From Aphanothece sacrum FPU1 (GTDB lineage Bacteria > Cyanobacteriota > Cyanobacteriia > Cyanobacteriales > Microcystaceae): DNA of 64,000 nucleotides. Location of the stretch: contig NZ_BDQK01000008.1 in the NCBI RefSeq assembly GCF_003864295.1, positions 51,962 through 115,961 of the forward strand, read 5' to 3'. The notes below the pieces were generated by a model. It saw nothing but the letters and a program-made list of their open reading frames with translations, did no database searches and had not been told where the DNA came from. Both the position numbers and the translations under genes were made by a program. Shown piece by piece: positions 1 to 8,569 of the stretch. Every line of letters begins with the position of its first letter. Within the stretch, counting starts at the first letter, position 1.

Positions 1-1
1 T

Positions 2-391
2 ATTTCAGATCTGGGATGGCGTAGTTTTAGGACTATGCTAATAGCTAAAGGAGAAATGTATGGACGAGACGTTAGGGTAATTGACCGATGGGAACCTACT
101 AGCCAAGTGTGTTCTTGTTGTGGTTTTAAAGGCGGTAAAAAAGAGTTAAATATCCGAGAATGGACGTGCTTAAATTGTGGCACAGTTCACGACCGTGATG
201 TTAACGCTTCAAAAAATATTTTAAAAGTGGCCGGTGGGCAATCGGACACTAAAAATGGACGTGGAGGAAGACGTAAGACTACATCTTTAGTAGCAGTATC
301 CTGTGAAGCGTCAACCACCCCTCAATACAAGCAACGAAAGCTTGTTCTAAGGGAATCCCCGCCGTTCTACGGCGCGGGTGGATGTCAATGA
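2..391 (+). CDS. tnpB: TnpB of an IS200/IS605-type element, C-terminal part (5' end outside window)
   Basis: TnpB is the RNA-guided nuclease encoded by IS200/IS605 and IS607 elements. The reading frame is open from base 2, so the visible part is the C-terminal end. It shows the zinc-ribbon (CSCCG ... CLNCG, two CxxC pairs) followed by the HDRDVNASKNIL motif, whose Asp is the last RuvC catalytic residue. An internal ATG at 35 is not the real start. The final codons run into the right-end hairpin of the element and the stop lies beyond TCAA at 385-388, so the last residues come from the hairpin. Activity cannot be judged because the first RuvC Asp and Glu are outside the window. Confidence 0.9.
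   Translation: MSDLGWRSFRTMLIAKGEMYGRDVRVIDRWEPTSQVCSCCGFKGGKKELNIREWTCLNCGTVHDRDVNASKNILKVAGGQSDTKNGRGGRRKTTSLVAVSCEASTTPQYKQRKLVLRESPPFYGAGGCQ
351..388 (+). mobile_element. Right end (RE) hairpin of the IS200/IS605 element, overlapping the expected omega-RNA 3' end
   Basis: A GC-rich imperfect hairpin (stem CCCGCCG/CGGCGCGGG, about 357-378, loop TTCTA) follows GGGAATCC and is closed by GGATGTCAA. This is the usual right-end architecture of IS200/IS605 elements, with a TCAA-type cleavage site at 385-388. In this family the omega-RNA scaffold is derived from the tnpB 3' end plus RE, with the guide taken from the flank starting about base 389. That last point is family knowledge; expression is not visible here. 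Confidence 0.7.
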
Positions 392-564
392 CGGTATTTC
401 TTTCTACTTTACAATATTTCGCCGTAGGTCGAGATATTGAAGCAGATACCTATGAACCCCATGATCGCTTGGTTATTCTCTTTAGTTTAGTCATTACGCT
501 TTTGGGGACTGGAATTATTTATTTTGTTTGTATAAGTCCTTTGAATATTTTTGATAAAACATGA
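382..564 (+). pseudogene. 3' fragment of a membrane-protein gene interrupted by the IS element
   Basis: Sixty codons start inside the IS right end (ATG at 382) and continue into host DNA. From about 389 onward the frame is host sequence: a polar stretch, then one strongly hydrophobic segment (roughly residues 30-52) and a short polar tail. The first two or three residues derive from the IS, and there is no ribosome-binding site of its own. I read this as the C-terminal end of a gene whose upstream part lies left of the transposon. The family was not recognised. Confidence 0.5.
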
Positions 565-585
565 ATACTTTTAACTATTAAATCT

Positions 586-2190
586 ATGAATAAAGACTTA
601 TTTGCTACTGAAGCGATCGCTCAAATTCCTAAACTTTTAACTCTTCTTGATCGTAATCCTCATAGTCCTACTTATGGTTGTTTTGATCGGAATTTTTGGC
701 AATATAAAATCATTGACTTTCCTAGTGGAATGTCTCAAGAATTTGTCTATCCCCTAGCATTAGCTTATCAGACAAATATTCCTAATAACCCTTTTTATGA
801 ACAACCAATTATTAAAAATTGGGTAGAAGCAGGAATTCTCTATGCTGCTGAAAGCGCACATTCTGATAGTTCTTGTGATGACTATTTTCCCTTTGAAAGA
901 GCAGGAGGTGCTGCCGCTTTTTCTTTACTCGCTTTTCTCGAAAGTTATCAATTATTAAACTTAGATAATCAGGTAATTATTGATTTTTGTATTAAAAGGG
1001 CTGATTGGTTAGCTCATCATCAAGAAAGTGGTCGTTTAACTAATCATCAAGCTTTGATTGTTTTGTGTTTAGAATTGTTATCTAAATTGATTAAAACTGA
1101 CCGATGGAATGAACAAAAAAAACGACGTTTAGAACAAGTTTTATCTTGGCAAAATACTGAAGGTTGGTTTCAAGAATATGAAGGATGTGATCCAGGTTAT
1201 CATACTTTAACTATATCATGTTTAGCCCGAATTTATGAATTTAATCCTGAGAATACAAGGTTAAAAGATGCTATTGCTAAAGCAGTTATTTTAGCTTCTC
1301 AATTTGTTCATCCTGACGGTTCTTATGGAGGAGAATATACCAGTCGTAATACTTATAATTTCTTCCCTCATGGTTTTGAATTAGTGGGAAAATGGCTACC
1401 AGAAGCGTTAACTATTAATGATCAATTTCTCAAGGGATTAGAAAAGGGACTTGCTCCCTGTTATGCTGATGATCATATTATTGGTCATCATACTTGGAAT
1501 TATTTATTAGCTTGGCGAGATTTTGTACCAGAAAGACCAGAAATTAAACCCCGTTTAACGGGACGTTTTCGCTTAGAGGAAGGGGGAATTATTATTGATC
1601 GTAGAGAAGATACAGAATTATATTTGGCCTTAAATAAAGGAGGAGTTTTCAAGCTTTTTCGTGAAGGAAAATTAATCTGTTCTGATACTCAATTTTCTTT
1701 GCAAATACAAGAAAAAAATAAGATTAAAAATGCGGTTGCCCATTTAGTTAGTAAACGTTATAAAATAGAAATAGAAGATGATAAAATCAGTATTCAAGGA
1801 GCATTAGGATGGGCAAAACAAAAACAAATGACTACTCTAAATTTAATAATTTTACGGGTAGTTATGTATAGTTTTGGGCGTTTCTTTCCTAATTTAATTC
1901 GGAAATTATTACAGAAGATTTTAATTACGGGCAAAAAAAATGCACCGTTTCAGTTTTACCGTGAACTATTATGGGAAGATGGAAAATGGAAAGTAATTGA
2001 TAAAATTTCTGCTACTTCAGGAAATTGGGATGATATAAGATCAGCCGGAATTGGTTGTGATCAAACCTCAATTTATGTAGTAATGAGTCGTACTTTTCAA
2101 CGGGGACAATTACAACCTTGGTTAGACTTAACTGAGCAAATTAAACAATTAAATATTAATGAATCTTTGGTTTTAGAACGAGATTTATAG
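586..2190 (+). CDS. Conserved hypothetical protein, possible alpha/alpha-toroid (polysaccharide-related)
   Basis: 534 residues with no signal peptide or obvious membrane segment. The N-terminal about 330 residues have an alternating helical pattern rich in Trp, His and Tyr (GWFQEYEGCDPGYHTLTISC, then DGSYGGEYTSRNTYNFFPHG and HHTWNYL), which resembles six-hairpin/alpha-toroid carbohydrate-active enzymes. The C-terminal about 190 residues look beta-rich, as in heparinase II/III-like or similar two-domain proteins. I cannot assign a family from motifs, and the polysaccharide link is inference from fold-like pattern only. The start ATG lies 21 nt after the preceding truncated ORF. Confidence 0.6.
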   Translation: MNKDLFATEAIAQIPKLLTLLDRNPHSPTYGCFDRNFWQYKIIDFPSGMSQEFVYPLALAYQTNIPNNPFYEQPIIKNWVEAGILYAAESAHSDSSCDDYFPFERAGGAAAFSLLAFLESYQLLNLDNQVIIDFCIKRADWLAHHQESGRLTNHQALIVLCLELLSKLIKTDRWNEQKKRRLEQVLSWQNTEGWFQEYEGCDPGYHTLTISCLARIYEFNPENTRLKDAIAKAVILASQFVHPDGSYGGEYTSRNTYNFFPHGFELVGKWLPEALTINDQFLKGLEKGLAPCYADDHIIGHHTWNYLLAWRDFVPERPEIKPRLTGRFRLEEGGIIIDRREDTELYLALNKGGVFKLFREGKLICSDTQFSLQIQEKNKIKNAVAHLVSKRYKIEIEDDKISIQGALGWAKQKQMTTLNLIILRVVMYSFGRFFPNLIRKLLQKILITGKKNAPFQFYRELLWEDGKWKVIDKISATSGNWDDIRSAGIGCDQTSIYVVMSRTFQRGQLQPWLDLTEQIKQLNINESLVLERDL

Positions 2191-2231
2191 GTAATATTTA
2201 GAAAAGAGGATATTTTTTATTATACGTATAG

Positions 2232-3910
2232 GGAGAAAAACTACGAAAACTGACAGTATTTTTTACCAACTATTTCAAACCTTACCTCAGGTTTTCTTTG
2301 AACTGATTAATTATCCCCCAGAAACGGCTAATCTTTATCAATTTTCTTCAGTAGAAGTCAAACAACTTGCTTTTCGTATTGATGGAGTATTTCTTCCCCA
2401 AGATATAACCCAACCTATTTATTTTTTAGAAGTACAATTTCAACCTGATGTCAACTTCTATGGTCGTTTTTTTAGCGAAATATTTCTCTATTTGAGTAAA
2501 ACCAACTTAAGGAATAATTGGTATGGAGTCATTATTTATCCGAATAGAGGAGTTGAGACAGGAGACATCTCCCGTTATCAAGAATTACTCAAGAGTGATC
2601 GAGTTTCCCGTTTTTATCTGAACGAATTAGGAAATAAGAGACAAACCTCCATCGGATTAGCTACAATAAAATTAGTAGTAGAATCAGAAAAGCAAGCAAT
2701 TGAACAGGGAAAACAATTAATTGAACGAGTCAGACAAGAATGGGAAAATGAAAGCAAAAGGGAGGAATTATTAAAACTAATCGAAACCATCTTAATCTAT
2801 AAACTACCAAAAATGAAAAGAAAGGAGATAGAAACAATGTTTAGTTTAAGTGATTTGAAAGAAACCGAATTTTATAAAGAAGCTTTAGAGGAAGGAATTG
2901 AACAGGGAATTGAACGGGGAATTGAACGGGGAATTGAACGGGGAATTGAACGGGGAATTGAACAAGCTAAATTAGCATCTATTTCCAGAATGTTAAAATT
3001 AAGATTTCCCTTAGAAATTATTGCTGAATCTTTAGATTTATCTTTAGAAATTGTACAGCAAGAAGTAGATAAATTGAATAAATAGAGCAGAAAAAAGGAG
3101 AAAAACTACGAAAACTGACAGTATTTTTTACCAACTATTTCAAACCTTACCTCAGGTTTTCTTTGAACTGATTAATTATCCCCCAGAAACGGCTAATCTT
3201 TATCAATTTTCTTCAGTAGAAGTCAAACAACTTGCTTTTCGTATTGATGGAGTATTTCTTCCTCAAGATGTAACCCAACCTATTTACTTTTTAGAAGTAC
3301 AATTTCAACCTGATGTCAACTTCTATGGTCGTTTTTTTAGCGAAATATTTCTCTATTTGAGTAAAACCAACTTAAGGAATAATTGGTATGGAGTCATTAT
3401 TTATCCGAATAGAGGAGTTGAGACAGGAGACATCTCCCGTTATCAAGAATTACTCAAGGGTGATCGAGTTTCCCGTTTTTATCTGAACGAATTAGGAAAT
3501 AAGAGACAAACCTCCATCGGATTAGCTACAATAAAATTAGTAGTAGAATCAGAAAAGCAAGCAATTGAACAGGGAAAACAATTAATTGAACGAGTCAGAC
3601 AAGAATGGGAAAATGAAAGCAAAAGGGAGGAATTATTAAAACTAATCGAAACCATCTTAATCTATAAACTACCAAAAATGAAAAGAAAGGAGATAGAAAC
3701 AATGTTTAGTTTAAGTGATTTGAAAGAAACCGAATTTTATAAAGAAGCTTTAGAGGAAGGAATTGAACAGGGAATTGAACGGGGAATTGAACGGGGAATT
3801 GAACGGGGAATTGAACAAGCTAAATTAGCATCTATTTCCAGGATGTTAAAATTAGGATTTCCCTTAGAAATTATTGCTGAATCTTTAGATTTATCTTTAG
3901 AAATTGTACA
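2232..3910 (+). repeat. Tandem duplication of about 0.82 kb (2232-3057 and 3097-3910)
   Basis: The two units begin at the same GGAG ribosome-binding site and end at the same TTGTACA, and include the whole DUF2887 gene except its last codons. They are nearly identical base for base. They differ by a few substitutions and by one 12-bp GGAATTGAACGG unit in the internal microsatellite (2894-2965 has six units, 3759-3818 has five). Confidence 0.9.
2243..3085 (+). CDS. DUF2887 / Rpn-like PD-(D/E)XK family protein, copy 1, apparent ACG start
   Basis: About 280 residues if read from the ACG at 2243, which sits 7 nt after GGAG and where homologues have the ATG of M-K-T-D-S-I-F-Y. The frame is open upstream to a stop at 2192, but there is no ATG or GTG in the conserved N-terminal region. 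The first good start is TTG at 2492, which would delete the nuclease core. The PD-(D/E)XK signature is visible as FRID (Asp47) and FLEVQ (Glu63, Gln65). Near the C-terminus six GIE(R/Q) tetrapeptides form a charged helix. A near-identical second copy follows in tandem. It is either translated from a non-AUG codon or a start-dead gene. Confidence 0.65.
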   Translation, partial: TKTDSIFYQLFQTLPQVFFELINYPPETANLYQFSSVEVKQLAFRIDGVFLPQDITQPIYFLEVQFQPDVNFYGRFFSEIFLYLSKTNLRNNWYGVIIYPNRGVETGDISRYQELLKSDRVSRFYLNELGNKRQTSIGLATIKLVVESEKQAIEQGKQLIERVRQEWENESKREELLKLIETILIYKLPKMKRKEIETMFSLSDLKETEFYKEALEEGIEQGIERGIERGIERGIERGIEQAKLASISRMLKLRFPLEIIAESLDLSLEIVQQEVDKLNK

Positions 3911-3938
3911 AAAAGAAGCAAAAAAAATGACATCATAA
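3108..3938 (+). CDS. DUF2887 / Rpn-like PD-(D/E)XK family protein, copy 2, apparent ACG start
   Basis: Tandem paralogue of the gene just upstream, about 276 residues from ACG at 3108, again 7 nt after GGAG. The protein is almost identical through the nuclease core (same Asp and Glu-x-Gln). It has five instead of six GIE(R/Q) repeats, one 12-bp unit fewer, and a different last dozen residues. No ATG is available upstream; TTG at 3357 is too late for an intact domain. Because both copies share the ACG, the change predates the duplication or is functional. It converges on pdxA. Confidence 0.65.
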   Translation, partial: TKTDSIFYQLFQTLPQVFFELINYPPETANLYQFSSVEVKQLAFRIDGVFLPQDVTQPIYFLEVQFQPDVNFYGRFFSEIFLYLSKTNLRNNWYGVIIYPNRGVETGDISRYQELLKGDRVSRFYLNELGNKRQTSIGLATIKLVVESEKQAIEQGKQLIERVRQEWENESKREELLKLIETILIYKLPKMKRKEIETMFSLSDLKETEFYKEALEEGIEQGIERGIERGIERGIEQAKLASISRMLKLGFPLEIIAESLDLSLEIVQKEAKKMTS

Positions 3939-3983
3939 TTGCGTATTAAAATAAAAATAATATATATAATTGGCATGACTCAT

Positions 3984-5027
3984 CTACTTTAATTTATGAT
4001 AAATTAATTCAGAAGCTAACTCAATTGCTGCTTTCATACTGGTAGCCCTAGCGATGCCTTTTCCCGCAATATCAAAGGCTGTTCCATGATCAGGAGAAGT
4101 GCGAATGAAGGGTAAACCAATCGTAGTATTAATTGCTTGATCAAACGCCATTAATTTAACGGGAATTAATCCTTGATCGTGATATAATGCCAAATAAGCA
4201 TCGGCTGAATTATCTACTTTGTTACTACTATTATTAAGATTACCATACCAAGATTGAGCAGGTTTTATCCACATGGTATCAGGAGGAATTAACCCAACTA
4301 ATTTAACATCATATCTCTGTTTTTGTTCCGTTTCTAACCAATCATTTAACCAGTCCTTTTCCTCCCTTCCTAACTGTCCTTGTTCCCCACTATGAGGATT
4401 TAAACCCGCGATCACAATTTGAGGATTTTTTATGTTAAAATATTGTTGTAAACAGTTAATTAATAAGTCTAATTTTAAGGACATTAACTGCGGATTTAAA
4501 GCAGCAGAAACTTCATTTAAAGGAATGTGAGTCGTCGCTAATAAAGTCCGTAAAGTCCAACCCGTATAAGGCGATCGCCCGACAAATAACATTCCAAACT
4601 TGTCGATCCCTGCAATTTGCCCTAATACCTCTGTTTGGCCCGGATAATTGTATCCTGCTGCCTTCCAACAAGATTTAGCAATAGGGGCAGTCACAATGCC
4701 CTGAAACGCGCCCCTAAGCGTACGGTTAATAGCTTCCTCTAAATAGGCAAAACTGGCTGCCCCACTCGCTGCATTGCCCCTACCTGTGATAATTTGACCT
4801 TGTGTTATCCTATCTAGGGGAATGTCTATCATCTCAAACCTATCGGGATCAGCCACTTCCCCAGTATGTCGTAAATGTTGGTAAGTTTGTTCAAATAGCG
4901 ATCGCGTTCCAATCACTGTCAGATGACAAGTTTGGGTAATTATAGGATCTTTAAGGGCTTTTAGAAGTATTTCTGGGCCTATTCCGGCAGGATCGCCCAT
5001 TGTTATAATTAAATTAGATGATTTCAT
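3984..5027 (-). CDS. pdxA: 4-hydroxythreonine-4-phosphate dehydrogenase
   Basis: PdxA oxidises 4-phospho-hydroxy-L-threonine in the DXP-dependent route to pyridoxal 5'-phosphate. The 347-residue length is typical. The N-terminal [11 protein letters not shown] motif and three metal-ligand histidine contexts ([27 protein letters not shown]) are all present, as is the C-terminal [14 protein letters not shown] motif. The ATG is followed directly by the conserved N-terminus. It is transcribed away from petM, with which it shares a 145-nt divergent intergenic region. It looks intact. Confidence 0.97.
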   Translation of the reverse strand: MKSSNLIITMGDPAGIGPEILLKALKDPIITQTCHLTVIGTRSLFEQTYQHLRHTGEVADPDRFEMIDIPLDRITQGQIITGRGNAASGAASFAYLEEAINRTLRGAFQGIVTAPIAKSCWKAAGYNYPGQTEVLGQIAGIDKFGMLFVGRSPYTGWTLRTLLATTHIPLNEVSAALNPQLMSLKLDLLINCLQQYFNIKNPQIVIAGLNPHSGEQGQLGREEKDWLNDWLETEQKQRYDVKLVGLIPPDTMWIKPAQSWYGNLNNSSNKVDNSADAYLALYHDQGLIPVKLMAFDQAINTTIGLPFIRTSPDHGTAFDIAGKGIARATSMKAAIELASELIYHKLK

Positions 5028-5172
5028 TTCTTTTTGTTCCCTTCGTGTTTTACAATACGCAATAATGACTTAATTAAAGCTTAGAGTTTGTGAAATAATT
5101 ATGCCAAACCAGGTAAGCTTACTGCTAGGCTAAAATAATTAAGGAATTATCTATCAACTTGGGAGAAAAGAA

Positions 5173-5286
5173 ATGACTGCTGAAAGTATGATGTTTAATG
5201 GAGCAATTTTAATGAGTGTTCTCATTTTAGTGGGTTTAGCTTGGGGATTTCTTCTTCTCAAAATTCAAGGGGGAGAACCGGAATAA
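5173..5286 (+). CDS. petM: Cytochrome b6f complex subunit PetM (subunit VII)
   Basis: A 37-residue single-pass thylakoid membrane protein. The N-terminus MTAESMM leads into a hydrophobic helix (about residues 10-29, ending [11 protein letters not shown]) and a short KIQGGEPE tail, the pattern of cyanobacterial PetM. A GGGAGA ribosome-binding site lies 6 nt upstream of the ATG. It is a small peripheral subunit of the cytochrome b6f complex in photosynthetic and respiratory electron transport. It sits alone between divergent pdxA and a downstream hairpin, so it is probably monocistronic. Confidence 0.93.
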   Translation: MTAESMMFNGAILMSVLILVGLAWGFLLLKIQGGEPE

Positions 5287-5303
5287 ATTTTTAGTTACAA
5301 TAA

Positions 5304-5350
5304 GAGAAAGGGTCAGAGGATTAGTTCTTTAGCTAATCTGATTCTTTCTC
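5304..5350 (+). terminator. Long imperfect hairpin after petM
   Basis: GAGAAAG...CTTTCTC outer arms and GATTAG/CTAATC inner arms form a long imperfect stem in the petM-psb28 gap. No clean T-run follows, so termination is plausible but not proven; it could also be an mRNA-stability element. Confidence 0.45.
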
Positions 5351-5385
5351 CCCTAATAAACCCTGATTTTTAAGGAGTTAATTTT

Positions 5386-5757
5386 ATGACTACTACTCCT
5401 TCCCTAGAATTTTTCGTAGGCATTTCTGAAGATTTAAGTAACGTTAGTTTACGCCGTAGTAAAGAAACAGGAATCCGTAATGTTTTACTAATATTTGATA
5501 AATTAAAATCTCTGGAAAAATTCAAAAGTTTTACTGAACAAACTTACGGAGATTTACGTCTAATTGATTCAGAAGGCGAAATCAGTGTTACTCCTTCATC
5601 TTTAAGAATTATTTGGGGTGGAGATGAAGGAGATGACTTAAAACGGGTTGAATGTGGCTTTGAAATTCACGAAGATGACCACTGGGAACGTTTTATGCGC
5701 TTTATGAATCGTTATGCTGAGGCCAACGGTATGGGTTATCAAGACACCAAAGAATAA
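5386..5757 (+). CDS. psb28: Photosystem II assembly factor, Psb28 family (Psb28-2-like)
   Basis: 123 residues. The C-terminal [22 protein letters not shown] block is diagnostic of Psb28, which associates with PSII assembly intermediates on the cytoplasmic side during CP47/RC47 assembly and repair. The SLRRSKETG segment and the [11 protein letters not shown] strand match the family. The [13 protein letters not shown]-terminus and overall sequence are closer, as I remember it, to the second paralogue (Psb28-2) than to canonical Psb28. An AAGGAG site lies 8 nt before the ATG. A second psb28 gene would be expected elsewhere. Confidence 0.85.
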   Translation: MTTTPSLEFFVGISEDLSNVSLRRSKETGIRNVLLIFDKLKSLEKFKSFTEQTYGDLRLIDSEGEISVTPSSLRIIWGGDEGDDLKRVECGFEIHEDDHWERFMRFMNRYAEANGMGYQDTKE

Positions 5758-5771
5758 TTAAATCAAATCAC

Positions 5772-6695
5772 ATGAAAATAGCAATTACTGGTGCAACAGG
5801 ATTTGTCGGAACTCGATTAGTTGAGGTATTAAAACAACAAGGACATCAAGTTTTAGTCTTGACTCGTAATGTTAATTATGCTCAAAAAAAATATCCTGCT
5901 TCTCTATTTCCTAATGTCACTATTATGCCCTATCAACCAACAGAATCAGGGCCATGGCAAAAGGCTATTTCTGGGTGTGATGGAGTGGTTAATTTAGCAG
6001 GAGAACCCATTGCTGAACGCTGGACACCAGAACATAAAAAAGCTATTTTAGAAAGTCGTCAGTTAGGAACTAAAAAAATTGTCGAAGCGATCGCGCAAGC
6101 TGAGATTAAACCTTCTGTTTTAGTGAATCCCTCAGCTATTGGGTATTATGGGACTAGCGAGATTAAGATATTTGATGAAAATAGCCCTCCAGGAGAGGAT
6201 TTTTTAGCCGAAGTTTGTCAAATATGGGAAACAGAAGCAAAACAAGTCAAACAGTTAGGAGTTCGCCTTATTATTTTACGATTGGGTATTGTTTTAGGGG
6301 ATGGAGGGGCCTTAGCAAAAATGATTCCTCCCTTTAAATTATTTGCAGGAGGGCCCTTAGGAAATGGTCGTCAATGGTTTTCTTGGATTCATCTAGATGA
6401 CCTGGTTAAATTAATCCTAGAAGGGTTAACTAAAAATAATCTAGAAGGAACCTTTAATGCAACAGCACCTAATCCCGTAAGAATGAGTCAATTGTGTACA
6501 GTGTTAGGGGAAGTGATGAATCGGCCATCTTGGTTGCCTGTTCCTGATTTTGCTTTAGAAGCGTTATTAGGAGAAGCATCAAAAGTAGTTTTAGAAGGAC
6601 AACAAGTTTTACCAAATCAAACTCAATCTATGGGGTTTCAATATCAATATCCGACCTTAAAATTAGCGTTAACAGATATTCTTGAAAAGATGTAA
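5772..6695 (+). CDS. TIGR01777 / SDR39U1-type NAD(P)-dependent epimerase (SulA/GC1-like)
   Basis: 307 residues of an extended short-chain dehydrogenase. The N-terminal [10 protein letters not shown] is the Rossmann dinucleotide loop. [16 protein letters not shown], the SAIGYYG active-site region and the [10 protein letters not shown] motif are characteristic of TIGR01777 proteins. Cyanobacterial and plastid members (SulA homologue, GC1) have been linked to division or plastid size, but the biochemical substrate is unknown. The gene starts 14 nt after the psb28 stop and may be cotranscribed. It appears complete. Confidence 0.85.
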   Translation: MKIAITGATGFVGTRLVEVLKQQGHQVLVLTRNVNYAQKKYPASLFPNVTIMPYQPTESGPWQKAISGCDGVVNLAGEPIAERWTPEHKKAILESRQLGTKKIVEAIAQAEIKPSVLVNPSAIGYYGTSEIKIFDENSPPGEDFLAEVCQIWETEAKQVKQLGVRLIILRLGIVLGDGGALAKMIPPFKLFAGGPLGNGRQWFSWIHLDDLVKLILEGLTKNNLEGTFNATAPNPVRMSQLCTVLGEVMNRPSWLPVPDFALEALLGEASKVVLEGQQVLPNQTQSMGFQYQYPTLKLALTDILEKM

Positions 6696-7050
6696 TTTTT
6701 GCAGGAATATTTTCTGAGCATTTTTTTGAACAGATGGACATGGCTTAAACTTTAAAAAAACATGAATGTCAGAAAAATTTAACACGAAAGAATGTGACTA
6801 ATGTTACAGTTAAATTTTAATTAAGTTCTGAAACATTAGAGATTAAGTCACTTACACTAAAGAAAAAGAAGTGGTTTATATTGAGTCAAACCAAGAAAAC
6901 CAAGGAAGATGGGCCAGAAAAGGGAGAAATTTTAACTTTTGCATAAAAACAGTGAAGAAGAACTTAAGGTTTACCCTTAACCAACCCATAACCCCTGAAA
7001 ATACAAGCAAGGCTCTCTTTGACCTATAACTGATAGAAGGAAGGTTACGA
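6696..7050. other. 355-bp intergenic region upstream of the pnt operon
   Basis: No ORF. It holds an 8-bp inverted repeat CTAATGTT/AACATTAG (6798-6805 and 6832-6839) and the leader of pntAA, with an AAGGAAGG site about 8 nt before the ATG. The inverted repeat could be an operator for the transhydrogenase operon, but nothing in the sequence names the regulator. Confidence 0.4.
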
Positions 7051-8208
7051 ATGATAAAAATTGCTGTTCCAAAAGAAAGTGAACTGGGAGAATTGAGAGT
7101 GGCTCTGGTTCCCGATACCGTCTCGCGCTTTGTTAAGCTGGGGTTTGAGGTATTGGTGCAAACTGGGGCAGGACTTGGGGCCCATTTTACGGATGCTGAC
7201 TATGAACTAGCTGGGGCCACCATAATCAGTTCTCCGAGTCGATTATGGGGAGAAGCCGATCTATTACTCAAAGTTGGCCCTCCAGGGATACAGCATGGAC
7301 AACCGGAAATGAATTGGCTCAAGGCAGGAAGCGTTCTCATTAGTTTTCTTGATCCCCTAGCTAACCCAGAACGTATTCAAGAATTAGCTCAACGCAAAAT
7401 CACGGCTTTGAGCATGGAATTAATTCCCCGTAGCAGTCGCGCCCAAAGCATGGATGCGCTGTCTTCTCAAGCCAATATTGCTGGATATAAAGCAGCTTTA
7501 ATTGCAGCAGCTTCCTTACCCAGATTATTCCCTATGATGACTACGGCGGCCGGAACTATTCCCCCCGCTAAAGTTTTAGTCATTGGTGCAGGTGTGGCCG
7601 GGTTACAAGCGATCGCCACGGCCCGTCGTTTAGGGGCAGTTGTAGAGGCATTTGATGTGCGTCCTGCGGTCAAAGAAGAGGTGCAAAGTGTGGGAGCTAA
7701 ATTTATCGAAATTCCCATCGAAGAAGACACCGCAACCAATGGGGGTTATGCCAAAGAGGTCGGTCAAAGTACCCAAGAACGCATCCGTCAAGTGTTAACT
7801 GAACATGTTAAAAAAGCGGATGTGGTGATCACCACTGCTCAAGTTCAAGGAAAACGGGCCCCTCTGATTGTCACCGAAGAAATGGTAGGAGAGATGAAAT
7901 TAGGCTCGGTCATTGTAGATATGGCGGCTGGACAAGGAGGCAACTGTGCTTGTACGGAACCGGGCAAAGATGTTTACTACAACGGTGTTACCATTATTGG
8001 CCCCTTAAACTTACCGTCTTCTGTTCCTATCGATGCGAGTCAAGTTTATGCCAAAAACTTACTAACTTTGGTGAAATATCTCGTCAAAGATGGAGAATTT
8101 AACTTTAATTTCGAGGATGACATCATTGATAGTACCTGTGTCACCTACGAGGGAGAAATTCGCCACGCCAAGGTTAAACAAGCCCTATCTACCTTAGTAG
8201 AAGCATAA
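7051..8208 (+). CDS. pntAA: NAD(P) transhydrogenase subunit alpha part 1 (NAD(H)-binding, soluble)
   Basis: Soluble domain I of the proton-translocating transhydrogenase, which transfers hydride between NADH and NADP+ coupled to the proton gradient across the membrane. 385 residues: alanine-dehydrogenase/PNT N-terminal fold (IAVPKESELGELRVALVP), then the NAD-binding GAGVAGLQAIATARRLGA at about 176-193 and VDMAAGQGGNC. It lacks the alpha-subunit membrane segment, which is a separate gene, as in cyanobacteria and Rhodospirillum. It forms an operon with pntAB and pntB. Confidence 0.97.
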   Translation: MIKIAVPKESELGELRVALVPDTVSRFVKLGFEVLVQTGAGLGAHFTDADYELAGATIISSPSRLWGEADLLLKVGPPGIQHGQPEMNWLKAGSVLISFLDPLANPERIQELAQRKITALSMELIPRSSRAQSMDALSSQANIAGYKAALIAAASLPRLFPMMTTAAGTIPPAKVLVIGAGVAGLQAIATARRLGAVVEAFDVRPAVKEEVQSVGAKFIEIPIEEDTATNGGYAKEVGQSTQERIRQVLTEHVKKADVVITTAQVQGKRAPLIVTEEMVGEMKLGSVIVDMAAGQGGNCACTEPGKDVYYNGVTIIGPLNLPSSVPIDASQVYAKNLLTLVKYLVKDGEFNFNFEDDIIDSTCVTYEGEIRHAKVKQALSTLVEA

Positions 8209-8225
8209 AACAGTTAACAGTGATT

Positions 8226-8260
8226 TAACTGATAACTGGTCACTGGTAACTGGTCACTGA
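8226..8260. repeat. Heptamer-type repeat (TAACTGA/TCACTGG variants) between pntAA and pntAB
   Basis: Five imperfect heptamers of the TAACTGA/TCACTGG type lie in the 62-nt pntAA-pntAB gap, just upstream of the AAGGAG of pntAB. They are the same short-repeat class as at 23859, 44722 and 54441. Confidence 0.7.
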
Positions 8261-8270
8261 ATAAGGAGTA

Positions 8271-8567
8271 ATGTCATCCATGACCACTGGATTATTGATT
8301 GGTTTAGTCGTATTCGTTTTAGCCTCCTTTGTAGGGTTTGAGGTCATTAATAAAGTGCCTCCCACCCTTCATACTCCTCTGATGTCAGGGGCTAATGCTA
8401 TTTCAGGTATTGCGGTCGTTGGGGCAATATTAATTGCTGGCCCCAGAGAATGGAATCTTACCGTTATTTTAGGCTTAATTGCGGTGGTATTGGCTACCGT
8501 TAACGTGGTCGGCGGCTTTTTAGTCACTGATCGTATGTTACAAATGTTCAAGAAAAAGGCGGCATAA
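8271..8567 (+). CDS. pntAB: NAD(P) transhydrogenase subunit alpha part 2 (membrane segment)
   Basis: 98 residues with three hydrophobic helices and the conserved TPLMSGANAISGI motif of the alpha-chain transmembrane domain. Together with pntB it forms the proton channel. Two ATGs are possible. AAGGAG at 8263-8268 is only 2 nt before ATG 8271 but 11 nt before the in-frame ATG at 8280 (MTTGLLIG), so the true start may be 8280. Two nt separate its stop from pntB. Confidence 0.95.
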   Translation: MSSMTTGLLIGLVVFVLASFVGFEVINKVPPTLHTPLMSGANAISGIAVVGAILIAGPREWNLTVILGLIAVVLATVNVVGGFLVTDRMLQMFKKKAA

Positions 8568-8569
8568 AC

